Part shown: piece after piece, positions 31,976-43,556 of the stretch
How positions within the stretch are numbered: position 1 is the stretch's first letter
How the letters are laid out: every line of letters starts with the position of its first letter
DNA from: Cunninghamia lanceolata
Taxonomy: Eukaryota > Streptophyta > Pinopsida > Cupressales > Cupressaceae
Assembly (NCBI GenBank): GCA_027924645.1
Contig: BSBN01001250.1
Coordinates: 20,248,001-20,312,000, forward strand
Direction: 5' to 3'
Length of the DNA: 64,000 bases
Position numbers and translations under genes: made by a program
The notes under the pieces: model-generated
What the model saw: the letters and a program-made list of their open reading frames with translations, nothing else
The model's database searches: none
Told to the model about the DNA's origin: nothing

Positions 31976-33480
31976 ATGCCTCCCCAACGAATTCGACGAG
32001 CGCAGTCCCGCCACATTACATCCGCCGAGGTGCACAGTGATTCATCAGCTGAGGGACAGGCACCGCCGACCCCACAGGTATCGCAGACACCACCGGCCCT
32101 ACCAGATATTAGGCCATAGATATTACAGGTAGTATTAGATAGGCTTCCACCGGTCATAGTTGAGCCACACATAGAGCCACGTGTTGAGCCCCACGATGAT
32201 CTGTGAGAGAAGCCACATGTGGAGCCATGAGCGGAGCCTGTGTTGAGCCACATGTGGAGCCTTGCGTTGAGCCACGAGAGGCACCATGTGTGGAGCCATA
32301 TGTTGAGGTGCCAGATACGACAGCAAAGGAGGTTGGATCAGTCGACAGGGCCTGTAGCATGAGCCCTCTGTGTCATGCTAGGCGTGAGGAGGCAGTACGA
32401 GTAGATCACATTATTCACACGCCTTATGACTATTATGCGGATGAGCCTATCAGAGGGCATAGAGACCGAGGAGATCCCATCAGGGATTTGTTGAGGCTGA
32501 ACCCTCCTACTTTCATCAGGACCACAGAGGGAGCAGAGGCAGAGGCCTGGCTCATCAGCTTAGATAGATGCTTCGCGTTGCGTCCTTATGAGGGAAACAC
32601 AAAGGCTCATGTGGCAATCCACCTGTTGCAAGATGCAACAGCTACCTAGTGGCGCACTAAGGAGTGCAAGCGTCACCTATCTTTAGACACACTCACATGG
32701 GAGACCTTCATTGAGCGCTTCAATGCACAATACTTATCAGATCACTATAGGTAGCGTTGCATAGACGATTTTCATGACCTTCAACAGAGAGGACTTACGG
32801 TTGCTCAGTATGAGGGTAGATTTACCGAGTTGTCTCGATATGCGGAGTATCTCTATGACAAGAAACTCCTGGTTCATAAGTTTATCAGAGGATTGAACCA
32901 CAACATAGCAGGGCCTGTTTGCATGGTAGACCCCTAGACTTTGAGTGATGCTACTGAGAAGGCATATATAGCTGAGGAGATACAGGGACGAGGGCAGAGT
33001 TCATACCCTTAGTTTCAGGATCATGGGCAGAAGTAGTATCAACAGAGTTACCACAGACCACCACAACCACCTCATAAGGGAGGATTTAGTTCTGTACCCT
33101 TACCTCCTAGGCACCCACAGCAACAGCAGCAGAGAGCCAGGACACAACAAAGGGCACATGGGGGCATAATAGAGGTTGGTAGTAGCAGGGCCTGCGTAGA
33201 GATCAGAGGCAGCAGGGACCACCTACAGGACCCACGAGGTCGTAGCAGTCATACAGGGGTTCATAGGGGTCCATAGGTAGATCAGGACAGTAGCAGTCGA
33301 GTAGGACTTAGACTAGACAGGTGCAGGCTAGGGGCCCATGTTATGTGTGTAGTGGAGTAGGACATCTAGCCAGAGAGTGTCCACAGGGCTTTACAGTAGG
33401 GGGACAACCTCGTGTAGGAGGATCAGAGCAGACGGTTGGAGATGTGGGTAGGTCCCACCGTATGTTGGCAGCGGTTGATA
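31976..33480 (+). pseudogene. Tekay-like gag with zinc knuckle
   Basis: The ATG at 31,976 opens a gag with an R/Q-rich start, then a degenerate EP-x-V repeat region (about 32,155-32,320) where the frame shifts. The retrotransposon gag domain follows (DLLRLNPPTF, EAEAWL, DRCF, then FIERFNAQYLSDHY and FTELSRYAEY), then a Q/P-rich linker and an intact knuckle CYVCSGVGHLAREC at about 33,348-33,389. In-frame stops lie at 32,647, 32,752, 32,935, 33,010 and 33,034, each explained by CAG-to-TAG or TGG-to-TAG. Frame changes occur near 32,230 and before 33,340. It would package the element RNA if intact. Confidence 0.85.
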
Positions 33481-35360
33481 ATCGGTAGGCTAATTTTTAG
33501 GCATCAGTGATTGAGATGTTAGGTATGATAGGAGGCATCCCCATTTCTATTCTCTTTGACTCTGGTGCTACTGACTCTTTCATATCTCCATCATTAGTGG
33601 AGCGTTGCAGGCTGGTGGCCTCTAGGCAGGGTGATAGGTGGGTGGTTGAGTTGGCCTCAGGGGCCAAGATGATAGTAGATGCCTTAGTCCATGACTGCGA
33701 GATTTCTTTGGGACCCTTTGCCACAGTATGTGACCTTAGAGTTATGACACTAGGATCCTATGATGTGGTTTTGGGTACGGACTGGCTTGCGGCTCATCGA
33801 GCCAAGCTAGATTGTTGTCAAAAGCTGATTAGCTACTTAGACGATCACGGTACATCAGTTCAGATAGTGGGCATGTAGAAGCCCACAACAGTGCGTATAA
33901 TATCCACTTAGCAGCTTAAGCGCTACATGTGGAAGGGATGCTAGATGTTCTCTATCACAGTGAGTGACAGATTAGATGACGAGCCTAAGGCATCTTTGGA
34001 TGATCATCCCATCCTTAGAGAGTTTGTTGATGTGTTTCTAGCAGAGTTACAGGGGATGCCACCTCGTCGTCAGGTAGACTTTCATATTGACTTAGTGCCG
34101 GGTGTTGAGCTAGTGTCTCATGCACCCTATAGGATGACCACTCATGAGCTCACAGAGCTCAAGTTACAGCTTGAGGACTTGCTCGAGAAGGGGCACATCT
34201 GACTGAGCGTTTCACCTTGGGGCACTCCTGTCATCTTCGTGAAGAAGAAGGATGGGTCTCTTTGATTATGCATGGATTATAGGCAGTTGAATAAGGTGAC
34301 AGTGAAGAACCGTTATCCTCTGCCCAGGATTGACGATCTCTTTGATCAGATGCAAGGAGCCAGGGTGTTCTCTAAGATTGACCTGAAGTCCGGTTACCAT
34401 CAGTTACGTATCACAGAGGTGGACATCCATAAGACCGCCTTCCGGACTTGATATGGCCACTATGAGTTCACTGTGGTCCCCTTCAGTTTGACGAACGCCC
34501 CTGCAGTGTTCATGAGTCTCATGAATAGGGTGTTCCGTACCTACTTGGATCAGTTCGTGATTATTTTCCTCGATGACATTTTGATCTATTCACGAACTGA
34601 GGAGGAGCATGAGGAGCACCTACGTCAGGTTCTACAATGTTTGAGGGAGCAGAATCTTTATGGGAACTTGGTGAATTGTGCATTTTTCAGGATAGAGGTA
34701 CAGTATCTAGGACATATCCTATCTGGTGATGGAATCTCAGTAGATCCATCAAAGATCAGGGCTATCAGAGATTTGCCAGCACCCACCAGTGTGACAGAGG
34801 TCAGGAGTTGTATGGGGTTAACTAGTTATTACTGTCGCTTTGTTGAGGGTTTTTCTCGGATAGCACACCCCATCACTTCCCTTTAGTGGAAAGGGAAGAT
34901 CTTTTTATGGACTGAGTAGTGTGAGAGGGCCTTTGGGGTCCTCAAGGAACATCTCACTAGCGCTCCCATTTTAGCGGTTCCTGATCCTGTAGTAGATTTT
35001 ATGGCTTGCACGGATGCATCACTTGAGGGTTTGGGAGCCATACTTATGCAGGGTGGTAGAGCGATTGCATATGAGTTGCGAAAACTCAAGACCCATGAGC
35101 TAAACTACCCCACTCATGACTTGGAGTTAGCAGCAGTGGTTCATGCTCTAGTTCGTTGGATACATTTCTTGTTGGGTCATCGCTTTGAGCTTCATTCAGA
35201 TCACCATCGTCTTAAGTATATCTTTACACAGACGAATCTGAATGCCCGTCAGCAGCATTGGATGGAGTTTCTCTACGAGTATGACTTTGATGTCCATTAC
35301 ATCAAAGGGAAGGAGAACGTGGTTGCTGATGCATTGAGTCGGAGGCGCCACGAGCTCTTG
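33481..35360 (+). pseudogene. Tekay-like pol part 1: protease, RT, RNase H
   Basis: The protease has an intact FDSGATDSF motif at about 33,555. A long linker leads to the reverse transcriptase ([31 protein letters not shown]) with active site FLDD at about 34,566-34,577. The RNase H has TDAS, DLELAAV, SDHHRLKY and NVVADALSR. Nonsense codons lie at 33,876, 34,200, 34,263, 34,449, 34,884 and 34,917; those in the RT region are CGA-to-TGA or CAG-to-TAG. The coding is cut at RRRHELL by the smaller chromovirus (target duplication TCTTG, 35,356-35,360) and resumes at 40,865. Confidence 0.88.
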
Positions 35361-35720
35361 TGCTACGCCCTTAATATTGGTGTACATAGGGTTATGAATA
35401 GTCAGCTTGTGGCTATCTTAACTCCTAATTAAGTCATATTATCATTATTATATTGTTATTTAGTTGTTTAGGTCAGCCTAAGGCTTCTATTGGTCTATCT
35501 AAGTCAGCTTGGGTGATATCCTAGGCATAAATAGGTATATATAGGAGGTAGTGAGTCTCATTTCATATCATATTCAGTATTGTGTTCTCATTGAAGACTG
35601 TTGGAGGTATCCCCATCGAAGTGGATTAGGAGGTTGCCCCCTCGAAGTGGCATATTATTATCAAGTATTTTCAGCATATTTACTATTATATTCAGATATT
35701 GTGCAAGTTGTTTCATTACA
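35361..35720 (+). repeat. 5' LTR of short-LTR chromovirus
   Basis: 360 bp, direct repeat of 40,505-40,864. A TATATATA at 35,536-35,543 is the probable TATA box; the following 180 bases would include the transcript start. Ends ATTACA, then AG, then the primer-binding site. Confidence 0.93.
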
Positions 35721-35722
35721 AG

Positions 35723-35734
35723 TGGTATCAGAGC
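35723..35734 (+). promoter_or_regulatory. primer-binding site, tRNA-iMet (short-LTR chromovirus)
   Basis: TGGTATCAGAGC starts two bases after the LTR end. Confidence 0.9.
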
Positions 35735-36064
35735 ATGATCTTGGCATCGTAGAGGCAAGATTTTTTCTCAACATTGGAGGTGATTTTGGGAAGAGCATAA
35801 CTTTCAGAATTTAGTGAATTTTTTAAAGATTTTTAAAGGGTTTTTGAAGACCATATTAAAGAAGATACAATCCAGATTTTAGAGGAATTGAAGCAAAAAT
35901 AAGTGAGTTATTGCAAAATTAGGGTTTCCAACAAATTCGCTCTCAAGGCAGCAAATTTGCTAAGTTTTTGATTTTTTTTTCTGGGTAAGTGGTATCTTGG
36001 CCTTAGTAAGTTACAATAAAAATTTCAGAAAATTTACATTTCATTTGTGTGATTCATTTCAAAA

Positions 36065-39000
36065 ATGTTGGTTTCCATCATGACGGGGTCTGCAACAAGA
36101 GGCAAAAAGAATGCTGCCACACCAGGGAAATCCTCTGATAAGGATGAGGAAATAATAGAGGATAGTAATCCCAATGAGGAAATGAGTAAGGTCAAAGAAG
36201 ATGTGTCCTCAATTAAGAGGGATATGTGTGACCTAAGAGGAGATATATCAGATCTACGAAGCATGTTCAGTGCCTATATGAATGAACTAAGAAAGGAGTT
36301 CTCAAGCAACCAAGGTGAAACCTTCAAGTTGGCTAATAATGACACAAATTTTAATACTCCTATGGGATCTAGGAATTTATTTCCTAAGGTGGATATGCGC
36401 AAGTTCGATGGTAAGGATCCTCTAACATGGATTAACCAAATGGAGAATTTTTTTGAAGTACATCAAATCCCATATGGACAAAAGGTCACGATGGCTTCCC
36501 TATATCTAGAACCAGATCAATTCATTTGGTATCATTGGCTTTGTACTCATCAGAGAAAAAAGGGTCTCACCATCTCATGGTTAATTTTTACAGAAGAACT
36601 CCAAGAATAATATAGCAATAGTGTGACAGACAACTTCTTCAGCCAGCTTGCTAAACTTCAACAAACAGGATCAGTTAAGGATTATATTCAAAAATTTCAA
36701 AATCTATCATTAAGAGTGGATACAATTATAGAGGAGAACTTGAATGATTTATTCTTGGGTGGTCTCAAGGATTACATTCAACACGAGGTACGTATGTTTA
36801 GTCCTAGCTCAGTAAATGAGTCTTTTATCTTGGCAAGCAGGGTAGAGGAGAAATATTTGATTCCTAGAAAGCAAGGGGCTAATATGACAAGAGAAAAATG
36901 ATATTCAACACCTTCTCTTCCTCAACCTACTAGGTTGACTCCACAACAAATTGAGGAGAAAAGAGCAAAAGGGTTGTGTTTCAATTGTGATAGCAAATAC
37001 AGTCGAGGACATAAATGTAGTGAAAAGAAATTGTTCTATATTGAAGGTCCAAGTGAGGAAGAAGAGGAGGAACCCATATTGGAGGAGGATAGGGAGTCAA
37101 GTGAGGAATCACATGATTCTCAGCCAATCATTTCTTGTCATGCACTCTCAGGTTTCAGTGCACCACAAACTCTCAAGGTAGTGGGTTTCTTAAAGAAGCA
37201 GAAAGTAACAGTGTTGATCGACTCAGGTAGTACTCATAATTTCATCAACAAAAAGTTGGCAACTCATCTAAATTGTTTTATATATCCAGCCCCAGAGTTT
37301 TAGGTTTTGATTGCAGATGGGGGTACAGTTAGTTGTTCGGGGAAGTGTCATAGCATTAAATTATCCATGAGAGATTATCAACTTGATACCCCAATGTATG
37401 CAATATCCATGGGTGCAACAGATATTGTTTTGGGAGTACAATGGCTTACTACATTGGGAACAATTGAGATGAACTTCCAAGAACTATTCATGAGATTTCA
37501 ATCAGAAGGAAAGGTAGTGGAGCTAAGGGGGTTGAAGGCAAAATCCCCACAGATGGTAAGCTCTCATCAAATGCAAAAGTTGCTTAAGAAAGGAGCAGAT
37601 GGATTTGTGGCCCAGCTATGTTCATTAGAAGTCTCTCAATCTAATGCTCCTACTCATCCAGATTTACAAGCAATAATTGATCGTCACTCAGTTGTTCTTG
37701 GAGATATGCCTAAAGGACTTCCTCCTAAGAGGGATCATGACCATGCCATACAACTAGTTCCAGGGAGCCAACCACCAAACATCAGGCCTTATAGGTACCC
37801 ACACATACAAAAAAGTGAGATAGAAAAAATTGTTGAGGAGATGCTAGAGGTAGGAATTATCAGGCATAGCCAAAGTGCTTACTCCTCGCCTGTGGTGATG
37901 GTGCGTAAGAAGGATGAAACTTGGCACATGTGTCCAGATTATAGAGTGCTCAACATGTACACCATTAAAGATAAGTTTCCTATTCCAGTCATTGATGATT
38001 TGCTAGATGAATTGAATGGAGCTATGTATTTTACCAAGTTAGATCTTAGATCTGGTTATCACCAAATTCGGATTAAGGAGGAAGATATTTGTAAGACAGC
38101 ATTCTGAACTCATGAGGGTCATTATGAATTTTTGGTGATGCCATTCGGCCTTACCAATGCACCATCTACATTCCAAAGTTTGATGAATTCCATTTTTAAG
38201 AAGTTCTTGAGAAAGTTTGTGTTAGTGTTCTTTGATGATATATTGATTTATAGCAAGACTTGGGAAGAACATTTGCAGCATGTAGATCAAGCATTACAAT
38301 TACTCAAAGATCATCAACTCTATGCTAAGCCATCCAAGTGTGCTTTTGGTCTTAAGGAGGTGGAGTATTTGGGACACATAGTTTCACATGAAGGAGTAAA
38401 GGTGGACCCTAACAAAATTAAGGCTATCATGGAATGGCCTATTCCAAAAACCATTAAGAAACTGAGGGGTTTCTTGGGATTGACAGGGTACTATAGAAGA
38501 TTTGTGAAGAATTATGGTCGTATAGTAGCACCCCTCACCACTCTCTTGAAGAAGGATTCTTTTCATTGGAATGAGTCTGCTAATGTAGCATTTGAGCAAT
38601 TGAAGGAGGCTATGTGTACAACTCCAGTGCTTGCCACTCTGGACTTCACCAAGGAATTCATTGTGGAATGTGATGCTTTTGGAAATGGGATAGGAGCAGT
38701 TCTCATGCAAGAAGGTCGACCAATTGCTTTTGAGAGTCGTCAATTAAAGGGTAAAAATCAGCTCAAACCTATTTATGAGAAGGAAATGCTAGCAATCCTT
38801 CACGCAGTTAAACAATGGAGGCCTTATTTAATGGGTCGACACTTCAAGGTTAAGACAGATCATGATAGCCTAAAATATTTTTTGAAACAAAGACTATCCT
38901 CTGAAGAGCAACAAAAATGGGTCACTAAGATGTTGGGATATGACTTTGAGATTGTATATAAGAAAGGGAAGGAAAATATTGTGGCTGATGCACTTTCTAG

Positions 39001-40518
39001 GAAGGATGAGAAAGATGAAGCCTTATTGTGTGCCCTTTCAATATTACAAGAAAATTGGGTGGAAGAAGCCAAAGCAGAATGGCAAAATGATGTTGCAACA
39101 AGTAATCTCATTCAACAATTAAAAAGTGATCCTAGTAGTTCAGAAAAGTTTTGTTTGAAGGGAGATATTCTTTGGTATAAAGAGCGTTTGTATCTCTGCA
39201 AGAATTCCACTCTTAAACACAAGATTCTCACAGAGCTACATGAGTCCCCAGTGGGTGGTCATTCAGGATTTTTGAAGACATATCATCGGGTCAAGCAAGA
39301 TTTTTTTTAGGAAGGGTTAAAAGGTGATGTTCAAAAATTTGTGGCTGAATGTTTGGTTTGTCAAAGAAATAAGGGGGAGACAATTAAGACACCAGGTCTC
39401 TTGCAGCTCTTATCTATTCCTAGCCAGCGTTGGGAAGAGGTATCCATGGACTTCATCACAGGGCTTCCCAAATCTAAAGGTCATAATGTCATCATGGTAG
39501 TAGTTGATCGCCTCACTAAATATGCACATTTCATTGCATTATCACATCCTTTTACAGCAAGTGCAGTGGCAAAAGTTTTCTTGGAGAATATCCAAAAGCT
39601 ACATGGTACACCTAAGGTTATTGTCAGTGATCGTGATCCTATCTTTACTAGTCACTTTTGGAAAGATTTATTCTCATGTTTGGGTACTCAATTGGCTCAT
39701 AGTTCTTCATACCATCCTCAATCAGATGGGCAAACTGAGGTTGTTAATAAATGTTTGGAAGGATATCTACGTTGTTTCACTTCAGAAAAGCAATCTCAAT
39801 GGGTAGATTGGCTACCACTGGCAGAATGGTGGTATAACACTTCTTTTCATAGCTCATCAAAAATGTCTCCATTTTTGTTATGGATATCATCCTCCTTCCA
39901 TCACATCATCATTAAAGGTGTCACCAAGAGTTCAGGTAGTAGAGGACCACTTGCATCATCAACAACAGGGACTTTCAGGACTTAAGGAGAATTTAGCTAT
40001 GGCACAAAATTGAATGAAACAACAGGCGGACCAACATCGTGTGAAAGAAATTTTGAAGTTGGGATTGGGTCTTCTTGAGATTGCAGCCTTATAAACAAAT
40101 CTCAATGAAGCAACACAAAAAGAATAATAAGTTGTCTCCAAGATATTATGGGCCATACCAAATCATGCAAAAGATTGGTAGTGTTGCCTACAAGCTAGAG
40201 TTGCCACCAACAACAAAGATACATCTAGTTTTTCATGTTTCTTGTTTGAAGAAGGTAATTGGGCAAAATATTCCTACTCAAACAGTACTACCAGAACTCG
40301 ATGAAGAAGGAAGAATAATTTTGGAACCAGAGGGCATTCTTCAAACTCGCACAAAGAAGCTGAGGAATAGAACCCTCACTCAGTATCTCATCCAATGGAA
40401 GAATTTACTAGTTGAAGAGGCCACATGGGAGGATGAGGAGTTCATTCAAAAGAATCCACACTTGGTTAGCATTAAGGACAATGCTTCTTTGAAGAGGGGG
40501 GGCATGCTATGCCCTTAA
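36065..40518 (+). pseudogene. gag-pol polyprotein of short-LTR chromovirus
   Basis: One frame runs from the ATG at 36,065 to about 39,870 with five nonsense codons (36,608; 36,899; 37,301; 38,105; 39,308), then frameshifts near 39,875 and 40,050. Order: coiled-coil and gag domain (GSRNLFPKVDMRKFDGKDP), zinc knuckle CFNCDSKYSRGHKC, protease LIDSGSTHNF, reverse transcriptase with active site FFDD, RNase H ([23 protein letters not shown]), integrase (HHCC finger; SMDF, SDRD, QTEVVN triad), and a C-terminal chromodomain (about 40,290-40,470: ILQTRTKK, YLIQWKN, ATWED). The stop codon lies 14 bases inside the 3' LTR. Chromodomains steer integration towards particular chromatin marks. Confidence 0.92.
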
Positions 40519-40864
40519 TATTGGTGTACATAGGGTTATGAATAGTCGGCTTGTGGCTATCTTAACTCCTAATTAAATCATATTATCATTATTATATTGT
40601 TATTTAGTTGTTTAGGTCGGCCTAAGGCTTCTATAGGTCTATCTAAGTCGGCCTGGGCGATATCCTAGGCATAAATAGGTATATATAGGAGGTAGTGAGT
40701 CTCATTTCATATCATATTCAGTATTGTGTTCTCATTGAAGACTGTTGGAGGTATCCCCCTTGAAGTGGATTAGGAGGTTGCCCCCTCGAGGTGGCATATT
40801 ATTATCAAGTATTTTTAGCATATTTACTATTATATTCAGATATTGTGCAAGTTGTTTCATTACA
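40505..40864 (+). repeat. 3' LTR of short-LTR chromovirus
   Basis: 360 bp, starting TGCTATGCCC, with about a dozen substitutions against the 5' copy, several of them C/T or G/A. Followed by the target duplication TCTTG. Confidence 0.93.
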
Positions 40865-42344
40865 TCTTGACCTTGACTCTGAGTGTGGAATTGAGAGGAC
40901 GCATTATTCAACATCTGCCAGAGGATGAGTGGTTTCTTGAGGTGCAACAGGAGATCAGTTCACAGAGGGCCCTTGTGGGCAAGTTTGTAGGGTATTCACT
41001 TGAGGCAGATGGGTTACTTTGTCATCAACAATGCATCTATGTACCCCGCGCAGGTGACCTACGTGCTGTAGCATTATCAAAGGCTCACAGAGCACCATAT
41101 GCGACACATTTTGGGGTGAAGAAGATGCATGCCGACCTACGACAACTGTACCATTAGGCAGGTATGAGACGAGATATTGCAGAGTCTGTTGCTCGATGCC
41201 TTGAGTGGCAGAGGGTCAAGGCCGAGCATCAGCATCCAGTGGGTCTTTTATACCCTCACAAGATACCTGAGTGGAAATGGGACACCATTTCCATGGATTT
41301 TATTGTTGGTATTCCTATGTCTTTGTGTCGCCATGATGCCATCATGGTGATAGTCGACAAGTTGACCAAGGTGGCGCATTTCTCACCTGTACACATGACA
41401 TACAATGTACCAGCAGTGGCGAGAGTATTCTTAGATGATATTGTGAGATTACATGGAGTACCTCACCGCACTCCGCATCATTTCTGACAGGGATCCAGTG
41501 TTCACTTTAGCATTTTGGAGAGCCTTGCAATAGGTGTTGGGCACACAACTCAACTTTAGCTCCGCTTATCATCCTGAGACAGATGGACAAATAGAGCGGG
41601 TGAATCAGGTGTTGGAGGACATGCTTCGTATGTATGTTATGGATCATCAGTTTAGATGGGAGGAGTATCTATATCTGGTTGAGTTTGCCTACAATAATGG
41701 GCATCACAGCTCATTGGGTATGCCTCCTTTTCAGGCTTTATACGACAGACCATGCAGGACACCATTGAGTTGGGATCGTATAGAGGACAAGGTTGCCATT
41801 GGTCCAGGTTAGTTCAGGATATGGAGCAACAAGTCACACTAATTAGGCAAAGACTTCAGGAGGCACATGATAGACATAAGAAGTATGCCGATGCTAAGAG
41901 GACTGATCTGAGCTTCTCAGTGGGTGACATAGTATTCCTTAGAGTGTGGCACACAAGAGTCTAATTCATTACGGAAAGAGCTCTAAGATCGCACTACGGT
42001 TTGTAGGACCCTTTGAGATCTTGGAGCGGATAGGACCTGTTGCCTATCGTCTAGCGTTGCCACCTAGCCTGTCATGTATCCACGATGTCTTTCATATTTC
42101 TATTTTGAGGCGATAGATATTTGATTTATCTCACGTATTGGACTGGAGTGCTCTACAAGTAGAGGCAGATGGGCAGTTGGCTTTGGAGCCAATTCGCATA
42201 TTGGCTCGTCGGACACTGGGCCTTCGAGGTTGAGAGTTGGACCAGGTTAGGGTCATGTGGGATCGTTATGATGAGGTCACAGTGACTTGGGAGGATGCAG
42301 CTAGTTTGAGGGCAGTCTATCCTCACCTTTTTGATGACTTCTAA
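40865..42344 (+). pseudogene. Tekay-like pol part 2: integrase and chromodomain
   Basis: This resumes the pol interrupted at 35,360. It holds the linker, the integrase zinc finger region (HRAPYATHFGVKKMHADL, then C-x-x-W replacing the second CXXC cysteine), the catalytic SMDF, SDRDP and GQIERVNQ segments, and the GPY/F-like part (RFVGPFEILERIGPVAYRLALP). A divergent chromodomain lies at about 42,165-42,340 (LEPIRILARR, VRVMWDRYDEVTVTWED). Stops at 41,155 and 41,532 and frameshifts near 41,475, 41,810 and 41,960 inactivate it. The pol stop is TAA at 42,342-42,344. Confidence 0.88.
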
Positions 42345-42358
42345 GAGGAAGTTTAGTC

Positions 42359-42371
42359 TTAGGGGGGAGGA
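42359..42371 (+). promoter_or_regulatory. polypurine tract of Tekay-like element
   Basis: TTAGGGGGGAGGA directly precedes the LTR start TGTGAGG at 42,372 and would prime plus-strand DNA synthesis. Confidence 0.85.
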
Positions 42372-43168
42372 TGTGAGGCCGATTATTTTTCCTTCCTTAT
42401 TTTGATCGTTTTGCATTTCAGTTGATGACATTATCAGACTTTTAGAGACTATGGTTTCATTATGTAGATTTGATTATATCTCTTGATTTTGTTATTGATT
42501 AGACATTTGCTGATTCGATTTGATCATATTTTGATGCTATGTTGAGACTAGACATGCGAGGTATATTAGATGATGTTTTATGATGTGACTTCTAGTTCTT
42601 TATGTGATGATGATTATGTGACATTTGATAGAAAAATGCAGTTTGATTCAGAATTATATTATAGATGATTATTGTTGTATTCAATGGCATGAATTTAATT
42701 CCAGTTGCTTTGGCTATGATTATTCATGATATGATTGACACTTGATCAAGATGTGCAGGATTTACATTCTCAGGCCACGGGAAATTGGAGGTAGAATTCA
42801 CACATATGTTATCCCCTGTGAAACCAATCGATTCCCATGAGGGATGAGGATCACATTTGAATTGAGTGTTGATTTAAGTGCTTGTTTATTTTTATCATTT
42901 TGGCTTAGTACCCCTTGGTTTAATTTAATTATATCATGTGTTGTATAATTTTTATTGATTTATACCACTTGGTATTGTTTTTATTTTTGAGTCCATTTAA
43001 AGTGGATTTATGACTCCCTATGTGAACCTTAGTGTCCCAAATTTACCCTAGGTGGTTACCCATGGGTCTAGGGTTGATTTTGACTAACTAAACCTTGGGA
43101 TAACTCACTTGTAGTCACTCTAAACTGAGGTTTAGTCAAAGTGACGAAATTTGAAATTAGATAAGGGT

Positions 43169-43556
43169 GGGAGATGAGTCATGCTTTGGGAAAGACTCAT
43201 CTCCCTTCCCAAGGTTTGGGAATCCCTTCTCTAGGAAGACTTGGGAGGTTTCCAAGACTCCCAAGTGTGTGGGATCTTCCTCCAAGACTCTCACACATGT
43301 GTGAGAGCATCTTGGAGGGAGATGGCTCTCTTAGAGTATAAGAGGATGCCATATGGCATCCCTTATCCTCATGGAGGCTTGGAGGAGAATGCCACCTCAC
43401 CACTTGTTCTCTCACACATGTGTGAGAGTACAAGTGGATAAGGTGAGGAATGAGATGGAATTAGAGGATGACACTTGCCACCCTCACATTTCCTCTCCTT
43501 GAAAGTGCCATAGGAGGAGGAAGGAGAAGGTGACAAGTGTCACCTTCTCATTCCTC
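43169..43556 (+). other. hairpin array, 3' LTR copy
   Basis: Second copy of the array at 15,736-16,123. Here the fourth hairpin's core is the perfect palindrome CTCTCACACATGTGTGAGAG (43,288-43,307). GGATGCCATATGGCATCC lies at 43,344-43,361, and GAGAAGGTGACA/TGTCACCTTCTC ends the array. Confidence 0.9.

Larger units (their letters stand above)
35361..40864 (+). mobile_element. short-LTR gypsy chromovirus nested in Tekay-like pol
   Basis: 5,504 bp, with 360-bp LTRs (35,361-35,720 and 40,505-40,864) starting TGCTA and ending TTACA. The target duplication is TCTTG (35,356-35,360 and 40,865-40,869). An iMet primer-binding site lies at 35,723 and an AAGAGGGGGGGCA polypurine tract ends at 40,504. 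It encodes gag-pol ending in a chromodomain. Short LTRs and the chromodomain suggest a Reina-like lineage, which is a guess. About a dozen LTR differences are visible, so it is older than the Tat/Ogre-like insertion. Confidence 0.93.
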
